A DNA stretch of 64,000 nt from Bombyx mori (lineage: Eukaryota > Arthropoda > Insecta > Lepidoptera > Bombycidae). A program made the translations under genes and the position numbers. This document shows positions 56,901-64,000 of the stretch, in pieces (the stretch's first letter is position 1; every line of letters begins with the position of its first letter). Below the pieces are notes generated by a model that was not told the origin of the DNA, did not search any database, and saw nothing but the letters and a program-made list of their open reading frames with translations. Location: the NCBI RefSeq assembly GCF_030269925.1, contig NC_085133.1, forward strand, positions 2,004,001-2,068,000. Direction: 5' to 3'.

Positions 56901-59900
56901 CGCATGTTCCATGGGGAGTGCTCTGAGGAATTGTTCGAGATGATACCAACGTCTCGTTTTTACCATCGCACCACCCGCCACCGGAGTAGAGTTCATGCAT
57001 ACTACCTGGAGCCACTGCGGTCATCCACAGTGCGTTTCCAGAGATCTTTTTTGCCACGTACCATCCGGCTATGGAATGAGCTCCCCTCCACGGTGTTTCC
57101 CGAACGCTATGACATGTCCTTCTTCAAACGAGGCTTGTGGAGAGTATTAGGCAGTAGGCAGTGGCTTGGCTCTGCTCCTGGCATTGCTGAAGTCCATGGG
57201 CGACGGTAACCACTTACCATCAGGTGGGCCGTACGCTCGTCTGCTTACAAAGGCAATAAAAAAAAAAACGTGCCCGTGCGAACCCACATGATGTCCCACT
57301 ACCAGTAGAAAACCACCAGTGGGGCTGGGTTCATATTTACTCAGAAAACGATGGTACCTGCCTGTGGAATTCAGGTCGGATATAAACACTGACGGCTTAA
57401 CTCACGCTTCTGATGCGTTTCGGTTTGAAGGGTGGGGCAGCTGTTGTAATTATACTGAGACCTTAGAACTTATATCTCAAGGTTTGTGGCGCATCTACGT
57501 TGTAGATGTCTATGGGCTCCGGTAACCACTCAACACCAGGGAACTGTGAGCTCGTCTACCATCTAAGCAATCAATAAAAAAATCGACCTTAATGCTCCAG
57601 GTAACCCTTTCACTTCGGTAGGTGCTTCACACCAGGCGGGCCCTAATCTAGGACATAACAAATAAGGAATATAAATTTTCTGGTCTCTTTTCTCAGGTCT
57701 AGAATACGGTCCTATTTACGAGCTGGAGAAGCTCGAAGAGAAAGACAAACAGAAGCAAGACAAGGAAGATGAGGAGGAGCCGATCGGAGTATCACCGTGC
57801 GGCAGGTACGGGCGTCTTGTGTTCCAAGTGCTTTTTTTTATTGCTTAGATGGGTGGACGAGCTCACAGCCCACCTGGTGTTAAGTGGTTACCGGAGCCCT
57901 TAGACATCTACAACGTAAATGCGCCACCCACTCTGAGATATAAATTCTAAGGTCTCAAGTATAGCTACAACGGCTGTCCCGCCCTTCAAACCGAAACGCA
58001 TTACTGCTTCACGGCAGAAATAAGCGGGGTGGTAGTACCTACCCGTGCGGACTCACAAGAGGTCCTACGACCAGTAAAATAACATTTAACTTCCTCAATA
58101 CCGCGATTTTTAATTGGATGAAACGTGAAAGCGACATTAGAAAGAGACAAAAATTTGCATCTATAGGGAATTATTTTGTTTGCGAAAGAACGAGATAGAA
58201 TATGTTTGAAAGTTGATTACGTGTTGAGTACTAGAATTCTCGTTTGATGCAGAAGGTAATGTGTGGCGGTAACATGACTTTTCTGATCAATTCTTCATGG
58301 TATTATCCTGGCGTAGACATTGGACGGTACGCTAACTCGTGGCTTACCGTAGTTCATAGACAATGATAATACCGCTGGCTTTAGATATATTATCCTATCC
58401 TATAGATAGAATTGAATTCGCTCTATTTTTCCTCACGATAACGCAAGGTTACTTAGCTGCAGAAATAGTCGGACCAGTGCTACCCAGCCGCGTCTGAAGT
58501 TTTAAATTTTGATTTGCAGGTTTTTCAAATACGACAAGGAAGTGGGTCGCGGTTCGTTCAAGACCGTCTACCACGGACTCGACACCCAGACCGGCGTCGC
58601 CGTTGCCTGGTGCGAGTTACTCGTAAGTGGCCACGCTTGTGTATCGACCTATCCTCAAAATGAGAGTGTTATTCTTAGTGAATCGAAAACATGTTTATTT
58701 ATTTATTTATTTAGAGACAGCAAACTTTCACAAAATAACAATAAAATACAAAATTGCACAATAATAGACAGTCGTGTGTGACGCACGTGGTGTTAATGAG
58801 CAGGCTGTAAGAATTAGGCTTACGAAAAACTGGGGGTCATAAGGGAGCAAGCTTGCTTTTTTTTTACTTTTCGAAGCACTCGTATATCTAATACCTCTGA
58901 CCAATTTTAAATTTAACGATATTAATGAATGAATGAATGATTTATTGAAGTGAAAACTTCTTTAGAATCGTTGTGATTTCAAACCGGATGCAACGGAAAA
59001 AACGACAGGTAAGAGACACAAATACAAAAATGTGTAGGATGAAGGCAGCAAAGAATGAGACAGAAATATACATACTATTTAATACAGCGCCATCTGTGTG
59101 ATTTTTTAATACTAACGTGTGTATGAAAGCTCTTGTAGTGAATTTTAATTTAGGATTATACGTGAAATTAAAATATCAATTCACAGAGGGCGCTACCTTA
59201 CAATTATTTACTAATGACAAAATTTTACATACACTTAAGACGTTTAGGATAATTGTATTTTAATTTTGGAAGGTTTCACTTCTACCACGTGTGAATTGCA
59301 CACATGTTTTTTTTTATTTCAGACAACTACAAGCCCATATGTGTACATAGTATCATTGAAACATACTTAAAATTAACAAAACCAATCAAATAAAAAGATA
59401 GATTTATTAAAAATAATTATCAGTTGAATAAATTTCAAACATTTCATTCAACTGATACTTCGAACCAACCATTATTATTATTACTAGTGACCCGCCCTCG
59501 CTTCGCTTCGGAAACTGTAATTTATTATTGATTTCTCCACTATTTAATGGATGTTATTATACATACAAACCTTACTCTTCACTCTATCTATTAAAAAAAA
59601 CCGCATCAAAATCCGTTGCGTAGTTTTAAAGATTTAAACATACATAGGGACAGAGAAAGCGACTTTGTTTTATACTATGTAGTGATTATTATTTAGTCCG
59701 CAAGTGAACCATAGTACAATGGTTCAAGGACCGACAGACATAATGTTAATTAATTAATATAATTAAGTTCGATTTGAAAAACGCAGGAGAAAAAATTGAA
59801 CAAGACGGAGCGTCTGCGTTTCCGCGAGGAGGCCGACATGCTGAAGAAGCTGCAGCACCCGAACATCGTCCGCTTCTACAACTACTGGGAGGGGACCGTC

Positions 59901-62900
59901 GCCAAGAAGAAGAACATCGTGCTCATCACCGAGCTCATGCTCTCCGGGACGCTCAAGGCGTTAGTACCCCCCCCGGCTCGGACATGGTTCTCAGACTCTC
60001 ACGGCTCAACAAGCCCTCTTTGGTACAAGGGTGAAAGCTGTAAAAAAACACCTCCCAGAGTGCTCAACTTTTTGATTTCAGTAAAATTTCCCATTGAAAT
60101 GAACTCTACAATAAAACTTGCTCAGGAATTATACAAATTAAATATAATAACGAATAAGTTAAAAAATAATGCTGAATGAGATCTAACAGAGAATTTGTTT
60201 TGTCTCTTTCTCGCAATCCGATAAGTCTGAATTGATATTACATGATGCAAACGTTGACGTCACTGTACAAAAAGTAGGCTATTTGTGTAGCGTAAAATTC
60301 GAAACATTTCGTTTTGGGTGGAATAGAATTTTGATGAGGCCATAAAAATAATAATCAATTGGATAATAAAATTGGACAGCTGATTACGTAACATAAATGC
60401 TTACTTTGTGTTAGTATTGCGCTGGTAACCTCGCTAACATACTATATTCATTGTAAAAGTAATTTACTTGGCTTATTCCAACTTTTTTTTTTTATTGCCC
60501 TTGTAGGCAGACGAGCATACGGCCCACCTGATGGTGAGTGGTTACCGTCGCCCATGGACTTCAGCAATGCCAGGGGCAGAGCCAAGCCGCTGCCTACTGA
60601 GCCAAGCCGCTGCCTGCCTGTAGAGTCTGATCAGCGTACAATATTTTTGTTGTTGGTATTTTGTAGGGTCGATTGAAATTATAAACAATAAAAAAACGGT
60701 TACAAAATACGTTTTTTTTTCTTTTTTAATTTATTTACATTCATATACCAGACTGAAGTTCACCTACAAACGAAATAATTAGAATAACATTATTAATCTA
60801 AATTCTGTTTGTTTCAACAGCTACCTCAGGAGATTCAAGCGAATCAACCCGAAGGTGTTGAAGTCGTGGTGTCGCCAAATACTCAAGGGTCTGAATTTTT
60901 TACATTCACGAACTCCGCCTATAATACACAGGTATAATACACACTGCACTATTACAGAAAAATTAAACAACTGACTTGTAAGCGTACAGTACGCGTTAGG
61001 TATCAACACTGTTCACAACACATTCACTGGGTCAACTGTTTAACGAAGATGTGTGCTTTGTAAGCCGATAATTAGTGAAATCCTCAGAAGGGACTCATCC
61101 ATCAGCCTCTCCGTTATCCGTAAATCATATAAGTGTTAAGGATTGTTAACCCTCGTTTGTTATTCTGACTAAGCAGAATACATTATGTTGAAAGGCATAG
61201 ACAACGTGCCATATATAAACTATAGACCAGCCTTTCCCAAAGTGGGCAATAACGCCCCCTTGTGGGCGCTGCAGGCCTAAAGGGGGGCGTTAAGAGACTC
61301 AGAAAAGAATCTGGACGCTGTGTAGAGGCTTGGGAGGCGATTTGTAATTTCATCTAGGAGGACTCTTGGACACCGACTGAGTTCTCGCTATAGTGGCTTT
61401 TAGATGAAAAAATGGGGGTGCTAAAAAATAATTTATTCTCAAAGTGGGCAGTAGACAAATAAGTTTGGGAACCCCTGCTAGAGACTATAGATTATATTGG
61501 AAACTCATTATAAAAAATTAGTAAAAAAAGTATTTAAATTTTATACTTACAGATATTTGATTAAGATTAAAAAATGTGTTGCTTTGTCCTCTTGCTAGTA
61601 CAGTAACAGAACAACGGATTAATTAATTTAGTTCCGAAGTCACGTTCCTCTGTCTTCAAGTAACAGTTGAGAGATGGCAACAAAACCACGAGTAGCCTAG
61701 TGCCTAATGTACAGGGTTGTGTGTTGGTTGCAGAGATCTGAAGTGCGACAACATCTTCATCACCGGCACGACGGGCAGCGTCAAGATCGGGGACCTCGGC
61801 CTCGCCACGCTCAAGAATAGGAGCTTCGCCAAGTCTGTCATCGGTATGTACGGCCAGCCCTCGCCGCCCTCCTGGTGTCAGAGTGTCTCGTTCATTACCG
61901 GTCAACTTTCAATTTGACCGAAAGAGACGAAATACGATGAATTTAGAGGAAGAGGGTAGACCTAAGAAAAAATGAATGGATTGCGTGATAGACGATATGT
62001 GTAAAAGGGTAGGTACCACCAGCTTCCCTATTTATGCCGTGAAGCAGTAATGCGTTTCGGTTTGAAGGGTGTGGCAGCCGTTGTAACTATACTGAGACCT
62101 AGAACTTATATCTCAAGGTGGGTGGCGCATTTACGTTGTAGATGTCTATGGGCTCCAGTAACCAATTAGCAGCAGGTGGGCTCTGAGCTCGTCCACAAAC
62201 TCAGCAATAAAAAAAAGGGGAGTGAGCGAAGAAATGGTATATGATAGAGGAGTATGGAAGGAGAAAACACGTTGCGCCGACCTTAGGTGATTGGCAGAAG
62301 GGCAGGAGAATGACCTTGTTAGATTAAGTTGCTAATTATTAAGACTGCACCCACAGACACAGCCCACTGAGTTTCTCGCCGGATCTTCTCAGTGGGTCGC
62401 GTTTCCGATATCCGGTAGATTCTGCGAAGCACAGCTCTTGCTAGGGTTCGTGTTAGCAACGTCATCAGGTTTGAGCCCCGTGAGCTCACCTACTAGTTAA
62501 GGCGACGCTGATATAGCCTCTCAAGGTTATCAGCTTAGGTAGGAAAAATAAAATAAAAAAACGTGTGGCACTCGAGAACTGCCGCGGTAAAGCTTTTGCA
62601 TAGCATTTTTTATCAACTTATGCAATTATAATTAGACAATGATAATTTAATATAAAAACAATAATAAAACAAGACCACGCTGTATTAAACATTAATAAAA
62701 GCAAAACATTAACTGTCCCCTTCACACTCATAAGCTAGACCGCGCGAGCGAGAGATGGGCAGACTTTTCATGATGCGCATGCAGTGTGACGTCACGCCAA
62801 GCGCTTATTCACAAACACTACACAAGCGCAACGTGTGAATGTGTTGAACGCGAGCTACATAGTAGGCGTAGTGGGGATGTCAGGTTATTTTCGTTACGGA

Positions 62901-63693
62901 ATTTCTTGATTCAGTCGCCGCGCTCAAAGCCCGCGATAAAATCTAAGCAATAGCTTAAAATTAAGAGTGTCTTCGGTGCAGGCACACCCGAGTTCATGGC
63001 GCCGGAGATGTACGAGGAGCACTACGACGAGTCCGTGGACGTGTACGCGTTCGGCATGTGCATGCTCGAGATGGCCACCGGCGAGTACCCCTACAGCGAG
63101 TGCAACAGCCCCGCGCAGATCTACAAGAAGGTCGTCTCGGTAGGTCCCACTCGGCATACCTCGACACGGTGCCGCCACCGAGCTGTACTGTGCTACTAAG
63201 CACTATTTACTGGAAGATGGAGCGTATTGACTAACACATTATAGACACCTCCATTGTGCTCGTGCCTGCTGTGATGCAGTCGCGGCTCGAATGGACCTCA
63301 AGTCTGGGCGGGTGGCGGCAGCCACTCTATGGTGTCTAAGTTCGGATAACTATTTAGTAACAGATGGGCCGTGAATTCGTTCACTCATGTAGAGCAAAAA
63401 CAATGTAGTTTTTCAATTTAGTCCACAATTTTGTCAAAATAACCAAATCAACTGTTCCTACCGTAGTGTTATTAGCCTTACTAATGAATGTAATTCTATC
63501 ACGTTCATAGTTTTTGATAAAGAGAGAGTTCAACGAGTAATTATTTTAATCCAGTTATAATTAAGTGTTGTATTCATTAATATAGACATTAAAATTGTTC
63601 ACAGGGCGTGAAGCCACAGAGCTTGGAGAAGGTCACCATCCCCGAGGTGAGGGAGATCATCGAGTCGTGCATAAAGCCGAATAAAGTTGATCG
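27871..63693 (+). CDS. Wnk: WNK (with-no-lysine) Ser/Thr kinase, 5' part (12 coding exons)
   Basis: WNK kinases sense chloride and osmotic state and phosphorylate SPAK/OSR1-type kinases that control cation-chloride cotransport. Twelve phase-compatible exons give 545 codons. The kinase starts near residue 299: glycine loop GRGSFKTVY with the displaced catalytic Lys312, and VAVAWCELL where Cys329 replaces the usual VAIK lysine, the WNK hallmark. HRDLKCDN (426-433), the DLGL motif (447-450, leucines that line the chloride site), activation-loop serines 457 and 461, and [13 protein letters not shown] follow. The window ends about 20 residues before the kinase end, so the long C-tail is outside. 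The N-terminal 298 residues are low-complexity and acidic with an FRRRSS motif (193-198) like the FFRRS region of vertebrate WNK1. The kinase exons are certain. Assignment of the first exon (27871-28164) rests on phase and strand only, and it is 16.6 kb from the next. Confidence 0.92.
28206..28411 (+). repeat. Bm1 SINE with internal deletion
   Basis: Lies about 40 bases past the donor of Wnk exon 1; lacks the block between GGGGCAGCC and GGGTGGCGC. Confidence 0.85.
28880..29215 (+). pseudogene. LINE 3' end (RT tail and 3' UTR)
   Basis: The plus frame [20 protein letters not shown] then YLQDCTNWK ends in TGA; then a 3' UTR with CGCTGAGTTTCTTGCCAGTT. Confidence 0.65.
29931..30178 (+). repeat. 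BMC1-like LINE 3' end
   Basis: Ends TCAAGGTAGGAAAAAAAG. Confidence 0.75.
31316..31596 (+). repeat. BMC1-like LINE 3' end
   Basis: Starts in GCTTTTAGGTACCTCAAAC; ends in poly-A. Confidence 0.75.
32510..32756 (-). repeat. Bm1 SINE
   Basis: Body and tail in Wnk intron 1. Confidence 0.85.
33075..33262 (-). pseudogene. LINE C-terminal remnant
   Basis: [20 protein letters not shown], then WRELVQKL, then GHDPQ and stop, a LINE polymerase C-terminus. Confidence 0.5.
33419..33651 (-). mobile_element. Helitron-like element, family 3
   Basis: The sense strand starts TCTAATATATAAAATTC and ends GCCGGGTCAGCTAG. It shares the 3' end of family 2 but not its body. Confidence 0.68.
34063..34494 (+). repeat. 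Bm1 SINE, full length
   Basis: Intact A box (TGGCCTAAAGGAT) and B box (GTTCGAATCCC); tail made of AAAT units. Confidence 0.9.
35213..35478 (-). repeat. Jockey-type LINE 3' UTR fragment
   Basis: Same sequence as the 23468 element, other strand. Confidence 0.75.
35757..35895 (+). repeat. Candidate second tRNA-derived SINE
   Basis: CTAGCGCCCCTGACTGCTG then GGATTCGATTCCC (B-box-like), then TTCGTGTGATG; paired copy at 45330. Confidence 0.5.
35925..36650 (-). pseudogene. Jockey-type LINE, RT C-terminus and 3' UTR
   Basis: A 163-codon frame (36149-36640) reads [20 protein letters not shown], then [19 protein letters not shown], the typical C-terminus of jockey-clade polymerase, followed by the family 3' UTR and poly-A. 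5' truncated, so dead. Confidence 0.85.
36884..37083. repeat. Two Bm1 fragments, tail to tail
   Basis: A 3' piece on plus (36884-36970) followed by a middle piece on minus (36985-37083). Confidence 0.65.
37968..38372 (-). pseudogene. RTE-type LINE 3' fragment (RT C-terminus)
   Basis: Best-preserved copy: [20 protein letters not shown], then [20 protein letters not shown]. 5' truncated. Confidence 0.8.
38448..38615 (-). repeat. BMC1-like LINE 3' fragment
   Basis: GAGAAGATCCGGCGAGCAAC core. Explains most of a 136-codon open frame from 38450. Confidence 0.7.
39330..39623 (-). repeat. BMC1-like LINE 3' end
   Basis: Complete type with a few small deletions. Confidence 0.75.
40561..40990 (+). 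repeat. Bm1 SINE, full length
   Basis: Head, body and tail all present; A and B boxes match the copy at 34063. Confidence 0.9.
41000..42597. other. Wnk intron 1, no supported gene
   Basis: Only short open frames without coding character. CTAAAGAAGTATAACTTC near 41685 resembles the end of repeat F. Confidence 0.45.
42598..42807 (+). repeat. BMC1-like LINE 3' end
   Basis: Internal deletion around GTCGCGTTTCTGCGAAGC; poly-A end. Confidence 0.73.
43555..43948 (-). repeat. Dispersed repeat E
   Basis: Opposite strand; best-preserved copy. Confidence 0.72.
44424..44672 (-). repeat. Bm1 SINE
   Basis: Ends about 70 bases before Wnk exon 2. Confidence 0.8.
44742..44864 (+). CDS. Wnk: Wnk coding exon 2 (99-139)
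   Basis: Acceptor CCTATAG sits directly before an ATG; codes [20 protein letters not shown], then [14 protein letters not shown]; donor GTGAGT. The opening Met could serve as an alternative start. Confidence 0.78.
44964..44993 (+). repeat. (CA)n microsatellite
   Basis: About 14 CA units after Wnk exon 2. Confidence 0.9.
45032..45318 (+). mobile_element. Helitron-like element, family 2
   Basis: Second copy, same head and CCGGATCAGCTAG|T end, in Wnk intron 2 downstream of a CA repeat. Confidence 0.7.
45330..45430 (-). repeat. Candidate second tRNA-derived SINE, fragment
   Basis: The reverse strand reads TTAGCGCACCTGACTGCTGC ... GTTCGTGTGATGAACAGG, like the copy at 35757. Confidence 0.5.
45556..45822 (+). 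repeat. BMC1-like LINE 3' end
   Basis: From GATCCACTAGCGGTGC to GGGAAAAAAAG. Confidence 0.73.
46016..46250 (+). repeat. Bm1 SINE (duplicated block, copy 1)
   Basis: Part of the unit repeated around Wnk exon 3. Confidence 0.88.
46550..46684 (+). CDS. Wnk: Wnk coding exon 3 (140-184)
   Basis: Acceptor GCTGCAG, 45 codons in phase 0: [32 protein letters not shown]. Donor GTGAGT. Copies of a Bm1-centred duplication lie on both sides. Confidence 0.82.
46848..47083 (+). repeat. Bm1 SINE (duplicated block, copy 2 left)
   Basis: Shares the upstream flank (TTTGATCCATTAGAAC) with copy 1. Confidence 0.88.
47192..47278 (+). repeat. (GAAT)n microsatellite
   Basis: About 20 tetranucleotide units, some with C; reads as a false FIHS-repeat protein on the minus strand. 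Confidence 0.9.
47280..48228. other. AT-rich spacer in Wnk intron 3
   Basis: No exon or known repeat seen; separates two Bm1 copies of a duplicated block. Confidence 0.5.
48229..48470 (+). repeat. Bm1 SINE (duplicated block, copy 2 right)
   Basis: Shares the downstream flank (CTATCCTGGGCACT) with copy 1. Confidence 0.88.
49240..49560 (-). pseudogene. RTE-type LINE 3' fragment, second subfamily
   Basis: [20 protein letters not shown], then [15 protein letters not shown], the extreme C-terminus of an RTE polymerase. Confidence 0.75.
49953..49957. repeat. Target site duplication, left copy (ACTCT)
   Basis: Pairs with 55174-55178. The uninterrupted target (TTCAATCACTCTATCTATT) is seen once in the related Helitron at 2087-2305 (reverse strand), which proves the duplication. 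Confidence 0.88.
49958..50211 (-). repeat. 3' LTR
   Basis: Sense strand ends ATTTCCTAA, next to the ACTCT duplication at 49953-49957. Confidence 0.9.
50212..50228 (-). other. Polypurine tract candidate
   Basis: The sense strand reads CGTGGGGGTGTGG immediately before the 3' LTR. G-rich rather than purely purine. Confidence 0.45.
50422..53655 (-). CDS. pol: Retrotransposon Pol polyprotein (PR-RT-RNaseH-IN)
   Basis: 1,077 codons open from an ATG that is probably not the true start, since pol should be made by -1 slippage from gag. Domain order is protease (DTG at 44-46), reverse transcriptase ([14 protein letters not shown] near 279, YVDD at 343-346), RNase H (TDAS, Asp497) and integrase (HHCC: H687, H691, C721, C724; catalytic D753, D812, E848 with 35 residues between the last two). 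This order is that of Ty3/gypsy, not copia. All catalytic residues are present and no stop interrupts the frame, so the enzyme set could be functional. The C-terminus after the integrase core is short. Confidence 0.93.
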   Translation of the reverse strand: MCNSLHLEGGKPKQQSVMAATDCHSIGRRLFVIDQVTKHRFLIDTGSDLCCFPHHWLPVKRKATKYDLSAANGSCIRTFGTINLNLNFGLRRNFVWKFVIADVNSAIIGSDFLAFYNLLPDCRNERIVDGTTGLSSIASTTDIDQPSVRAVASGKVIFTELLAEFPDITRPPGLPRVVKHHTVHFIKTTDGPPIACRPRRLAPQKLVAAKKEFEDMVQSGTARPSKSAWSSPLHMTIKKDDTWRPCGDYRALNARTVPDRYPVRHIHDFAHNLSGSKVFSTIDLVKAYHQIPIAEEDVPKTAIVTPFGLFEFPFMTFGLRNAGQTFQRFIDEVTRGLDFCFPYVDDILVHSADENLHLKHLRTLFERLQEYGVVINPSKCTLGVDEVNFLGYHINSEGTRPPRARIQVLLDFPPPETVQGMRRFLGMLNYYRRFVPHAAQFQAPLIEALVATKSKGARPFPWSPELLQQFEACKQSLSSATLLQHPVSNSSLGLFTDASSVHIGSCLQQKVNGKWFPLSFFSKKLTPQQRQWPTYYRELLAVYESVQHFRYILEVQHATIFTDHKPLLYAFLQRREKLPPPQLNQLFFISQFTTDIQYIKGEDNIVADTMSRIDINAIALDQDHDALAKSQATDSELKNLLQNGSSLSLTKISPPEAKSAIYCDVSTGKPRPYLTPSFRRTAFNQLHNLSHPGIRATTRLVSERFVWPSMKRDCRIWSRSCDACQRSKVSRHNSAPTGNFNTPSGRFMHVHIDIVGPLPVCNEYRYCLTAIDRVSRWPEVWPMRTITAEEVVETFTREWISRFGVPSIITTDQGSQFESDLFNRLLLRFATKRIRTTSYHPCANGMIERVHRQLKAALICHQDSWIRSLPMVLLGMRSAFKEDLEATVAETVYGEPLRLPGELLIASSSIEKIEDATDFVVQLRNKMSSIRPVPASRHCKNSPFIFKELESASHVFLRDDTIRRALQPPYTGPYRVLERSPDGKTFTLSIKNNKVVVSVDRLKPAFIDHIDDERKQAEPLSCQQNQALRPMDLENPPLLPLPTMPLSIPIKIQSEKTKEPYTTRSGRRVRFKKITDL
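53604..54428 (-). CDS. gag: Retrotransposon Gag
   Basis: 274-residue particle-forming protein of the LTR element. The N-terminus ([20 protein letters not shown]) is a short coiled-coil, followed by [20 protein letters not shown], the gag core found in CsRn1-group elements. A CHCC zinc knuckle spans residues 246-263: C-x2-H-x9-C-x3-C (CWYH ... KCVTPC). The stop lies 52 bases inside pol; a CCCAAAC heptamer in the correct register at 53616-53622 would allow -1 slippage into pol. The frame is intact and starts at a clear ATG after about 490 bases of leader. Confidence 0.9.
   Translation of the reverse strand: MASQEIQEQLQQLLAANAALQKQLEGNERETKVCRVTVKLPTFWADKPAVWFAQIEAQFQIANIVTDTTKYNYVVGHLDQRIAGEVEDIITNPPTEEKYEKLKSILIQRLSVSQEKRVRQLLSDEELGDRKPSQFLRHLRSLAGSTLTDDNIIRQLWLRRLPHQAQAILAAQADLGLDKLSELADKILELAQTPPMVCSTATSSNSLTLGSLAKQLEEISSQVAALSRRQSRPYRDRSSSRGPKICWYHRRWGNNATKCVTPCTWKAENPNSSQ
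53616..53622 (-). promoter_or_regulatory. Candidate -1 frameshift heptamer CCCAAAC
   Basis: Within the 52-base gag/pol overlap, in the zero-frame spacing C CCA AAC required for -1 slippage. No downstream pseudoknot was worked out. Confidence 0.6.
54901..54917 (-). other. Primer binding site, tRNA-Trp-like
   Basis: TGGTGACCCCGACACGA two bases after the LTR. The first 13 bases are complementary to the 3' end of animal tRNA-Trp as I remember it (…GTCGGGGTCACCA). Confidence 0.75.
54920..55173 (-). repeat. 5' LTR
   Basis: Sense strand starts TGTGGTGAATGG. Same length and apparently same sequence as the 3' LTR. Confidence 0.9.
55174..55178. repeat. Target site duplication, right copy (ACTCT)
   Basis: Right-hand partner of 49953-49957. 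Confidence 0.88.
55317..55454 (+). CDS. Wnk: Wnk coding exon 4 (185-230)
   Basis: Acceptor TTTTAG. Contains [20 protein letters not shown], a basic phospho-acceptor-like motif that aligns with the FFRRS..CD stretch of vertebrate WNK1. The Helitron and LTR insertion end only 32 and 138 bases upstream. Donor GTCAGT. Confidence 0.85.
55543..55657 (+). repeat. CR1-like LINE 3' end
   Basis: GTAGGCAGCGGCTTGGCTCT to the CAACAAAAAAAA tail, 90 bases after Wnk exon 4. Confidence 0.78.
56109..56202 (+). CDS. Wnk: Wnk coding exon 5 (231-262)
   Basis: Acceptor [22 protein letters not shown] and a Gln/Pro/Glu-rich end; phase 1 at donor GTAAAC. Confidence 0.8.
56604..57308 (-). repeat. Bm1 SINE interrupted by a CR1-like LINE
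   Basis: Bm1 parts at 56604-56801 and 57271-57308 flank the LINE tail at 56803-57270. Confidence 0.7.
56803..57270 (+). pseudogene. CR1-like LINE, RT C-terminus with 3' tail
   Basis: [20 protein letters not shown], then [21 protein letters not shown]-terminal part of a non-LTR polymerase, open to its stop, with 3' UTR and poly-A. The N-terminal codons of the open frame come from the surrounding Bm1. Confidence 0.82.
57410..57583 (+). repeat. Bm1 SINE, 3' half
   Basis: From ATGCGTTTCGGTTTGAAGG to the tail. Confidence 0.85.
57697..57805 (+). CDS. Wnk: Wnk coding exon 6 (262-298)
   Basis: Charged helix [19 protein letters not shown], then PIGVSPCGR; the GR-F junction matches the entry to the WNK kinase. 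Donor GTACGG. Confidence 0.88.
57829..58077 (-). repeat. Bm1 SINE
   Basis: Begins about 25 bases after the donor of Wnk exon 6. Confidence 0.88.
58520..58622 (+). CDS. Wnk: Wnk coding exon 7 (298-332), kinase glycine loop
   Basis: [20 protein letters not shown], then VAVAWCELL: Lys in strand 2 and Cys in strand 3 define WNK. Donor GTAAGT. Confidence 0.97.
58936..59320 (-). repeat. Dispersed repeat F
   Basis: Reverse-strand copy in Wnk intron 7, alignable end to end with 4330-4690. Confidence 0.78.
59484..59685 (-). mobile_element. Helitron-like element, family 1
   Basis: Clean TC...CTAG ends between A and T, in Wnk intron 7. Confidence 0.7.
59787..59959 (+). CDS. Wnk: Wnk coding exon 8 (333-390), kinase C-helix to hinge
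   Basis: [20 protein letters not shown], then [17 protein letters not shown]. Ends GC before donor GTTAGT, the phase needed for Ala390-Tyr391. Confidence 0.97.
60484..60625 (-). repeat. CR1-like LINE 3' end with short tandem copy
   Basis: GAGCCAAGCCGCTGCCT occurs twice in a row at the inner end. Confidence 0.75.
60821..60931 (+). CDS. Wnk: Wnk coding exon 9 (390-427)
   Basis: [20 protein letters not shown], then [16 protein letters not shown], ending AG before GTATAA so that Arg of HRD is split. Confidence 0.97.
61228..61477. mobile_element. hAT-type MITE
   Basis: Ends CAGCCTTTCCCAAAGTG and, on the other strand, CAGGGGTTCCCAAACTT; flanks CTATAGAC and CTAGAGAC (7 of 8). In Wnk intron 9. Confidence 0.75.
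61734..61843 (+). CDS. Wnk: Wnk coding exon 10 (427-464), catalytic and activation loops
   Basis: [20 protein letters not shown], then [18 protein letters not shown]: catalytic Asp, metal Asp and both activation-loop serines are present. Donor GTATGT. Confidence 0.97.
61945..62315 (+). repeat. RTE-type LINE tail split by Bm1
   Basis: Halves 61945-62009 and 62213-62315 rejoin as GACGATATGTGTAAAAGGGGAG. Confidence 0.75.
62010..62212 (+). repeat. Bm1 SINE inside an RTE LINE tail
   Basis: Flanked by AAAAGGG duplications (62003-62009, 62213-62219); 5' truncated at TAGGTACCACC. Confidence 0.85.
62345..62560 (+). repeat. BMC1-like LINE 3' end
   Basis: Begins CCCACAGACACAGCCCACTG; A-rich tail. Confidence 0.75.
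62982..63139 (+). CDS. Wnk: Wnk coding exon 11 (464-516)
   Basis: [20 protein letters not shown], then [20 protein letters not shown]. Donor GTAGGT. Confidence 0.97.
63605..63693 (+). CDS. Wnk: Wnk coding exon 12 (517-546)
   Basis: [20 protein letters not shown], then [10 protein letters not shown], the last helix region visible; donor GTGAGA, phase 2. Confidence 0.95.
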
Positions 63694-64000
63694 GTGAGAG
63701 GACTTGACCAATTTAACTAGATATTCCAGTTAATGCTTAAAAGAAAATAATCGATGTTCTTACTATTAGGTATAGGACGTTTCGCTGAGATATAGCATCT
63801 ATCGAGTCAATCGTATCTGAGTGGTGTGTGTACTCATGCCGGTCGATATGAAACTCTTGATTTTCTTGAAGTCTTGAAGTCATGCATGCATGCAAGATCA
63901 CATACGAGACACGTCCACACAGTTGTCGGCCTGCTCGCTGCAGTAGATTATCCCGCAGTCTTTGGTACTAATATACTAATATCTCCCCTTATTTCTGACA

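Noticed and set aside
1..64000. CRISPR arrays, bacterial operons, rRNA genes
   Set aside because: Tandem signals are microsatellites or dispersed SINEs of variable spacing; nothing prokaryotic is present.

Overview
This window reads as nuclear DNA of a silk moth (Bombyx). It is AT-rich and intron-rich, and it is crowded with Bm1-type SINEs: tRNA-derived head, body, and an AATAAA-like tail. Tails of lepidopteran jockey, RTE and CR1-like LINEs are also common. There is no bacterial-style gene packing. Coding DNA appears as short GC-richer exons with GT-AG borders whose reading phases interlock.

Two large genes lie head to head. On the minus strand, positions 1 to 22555 hold the first 18 coding exons (about 743 residues) of a MON2 homologue, a large Golgi/endosome scaffold of the DCB-HUS family; the rest runs off the left edge. 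On the plus strand, 27871 to the right edge holds twelve coding exons of a WNK kinase (about 545 residues), ending inside the kinase C-lobe. About 5.3 kb of mostly repeat-poor DNA separates the two start codons and probably carries both promoters.

A small two-exon gene appears to sit on the plus strand inside MON2 intron 10 (9161-9245 joined to 12524-12690). It would encode an 83-residue acidic protein with a signal peptide and has a poly(A) signal after the stop.

The WNK intron before exon 4 carries, in antisense, a complete-looking Ty3/gypsy LTR retrotransposon (49958-55173) of the CsRn1/Kabuki type. Its two 254-bp LTRs look identical, and gag and pol are both open. It has a tRNA-Trp-like primer site, a CHCC gag knuckle and a CCCAAAC slippery site. 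It jumped into an older Helitron-like element, leaving a 5-bp ACTCT duplication.

The rest is intron packed with mobile DNA: about 28 Bm1 copies, 12 BMC1-like LINE tails, RTE, CR1 and jockey fragments, three Helitron-like families with TC...CTAG ends, and hAT-type MITEs with 8-bp target duplications. There are also local rearrangements: an inverted copy of part of MON2 exon 3 plus its intron and Bm1, and a duplicated Bm1 block flanking WNK exon 3. All assignments come from reading the sequence and remembered family features; no database search was possible.
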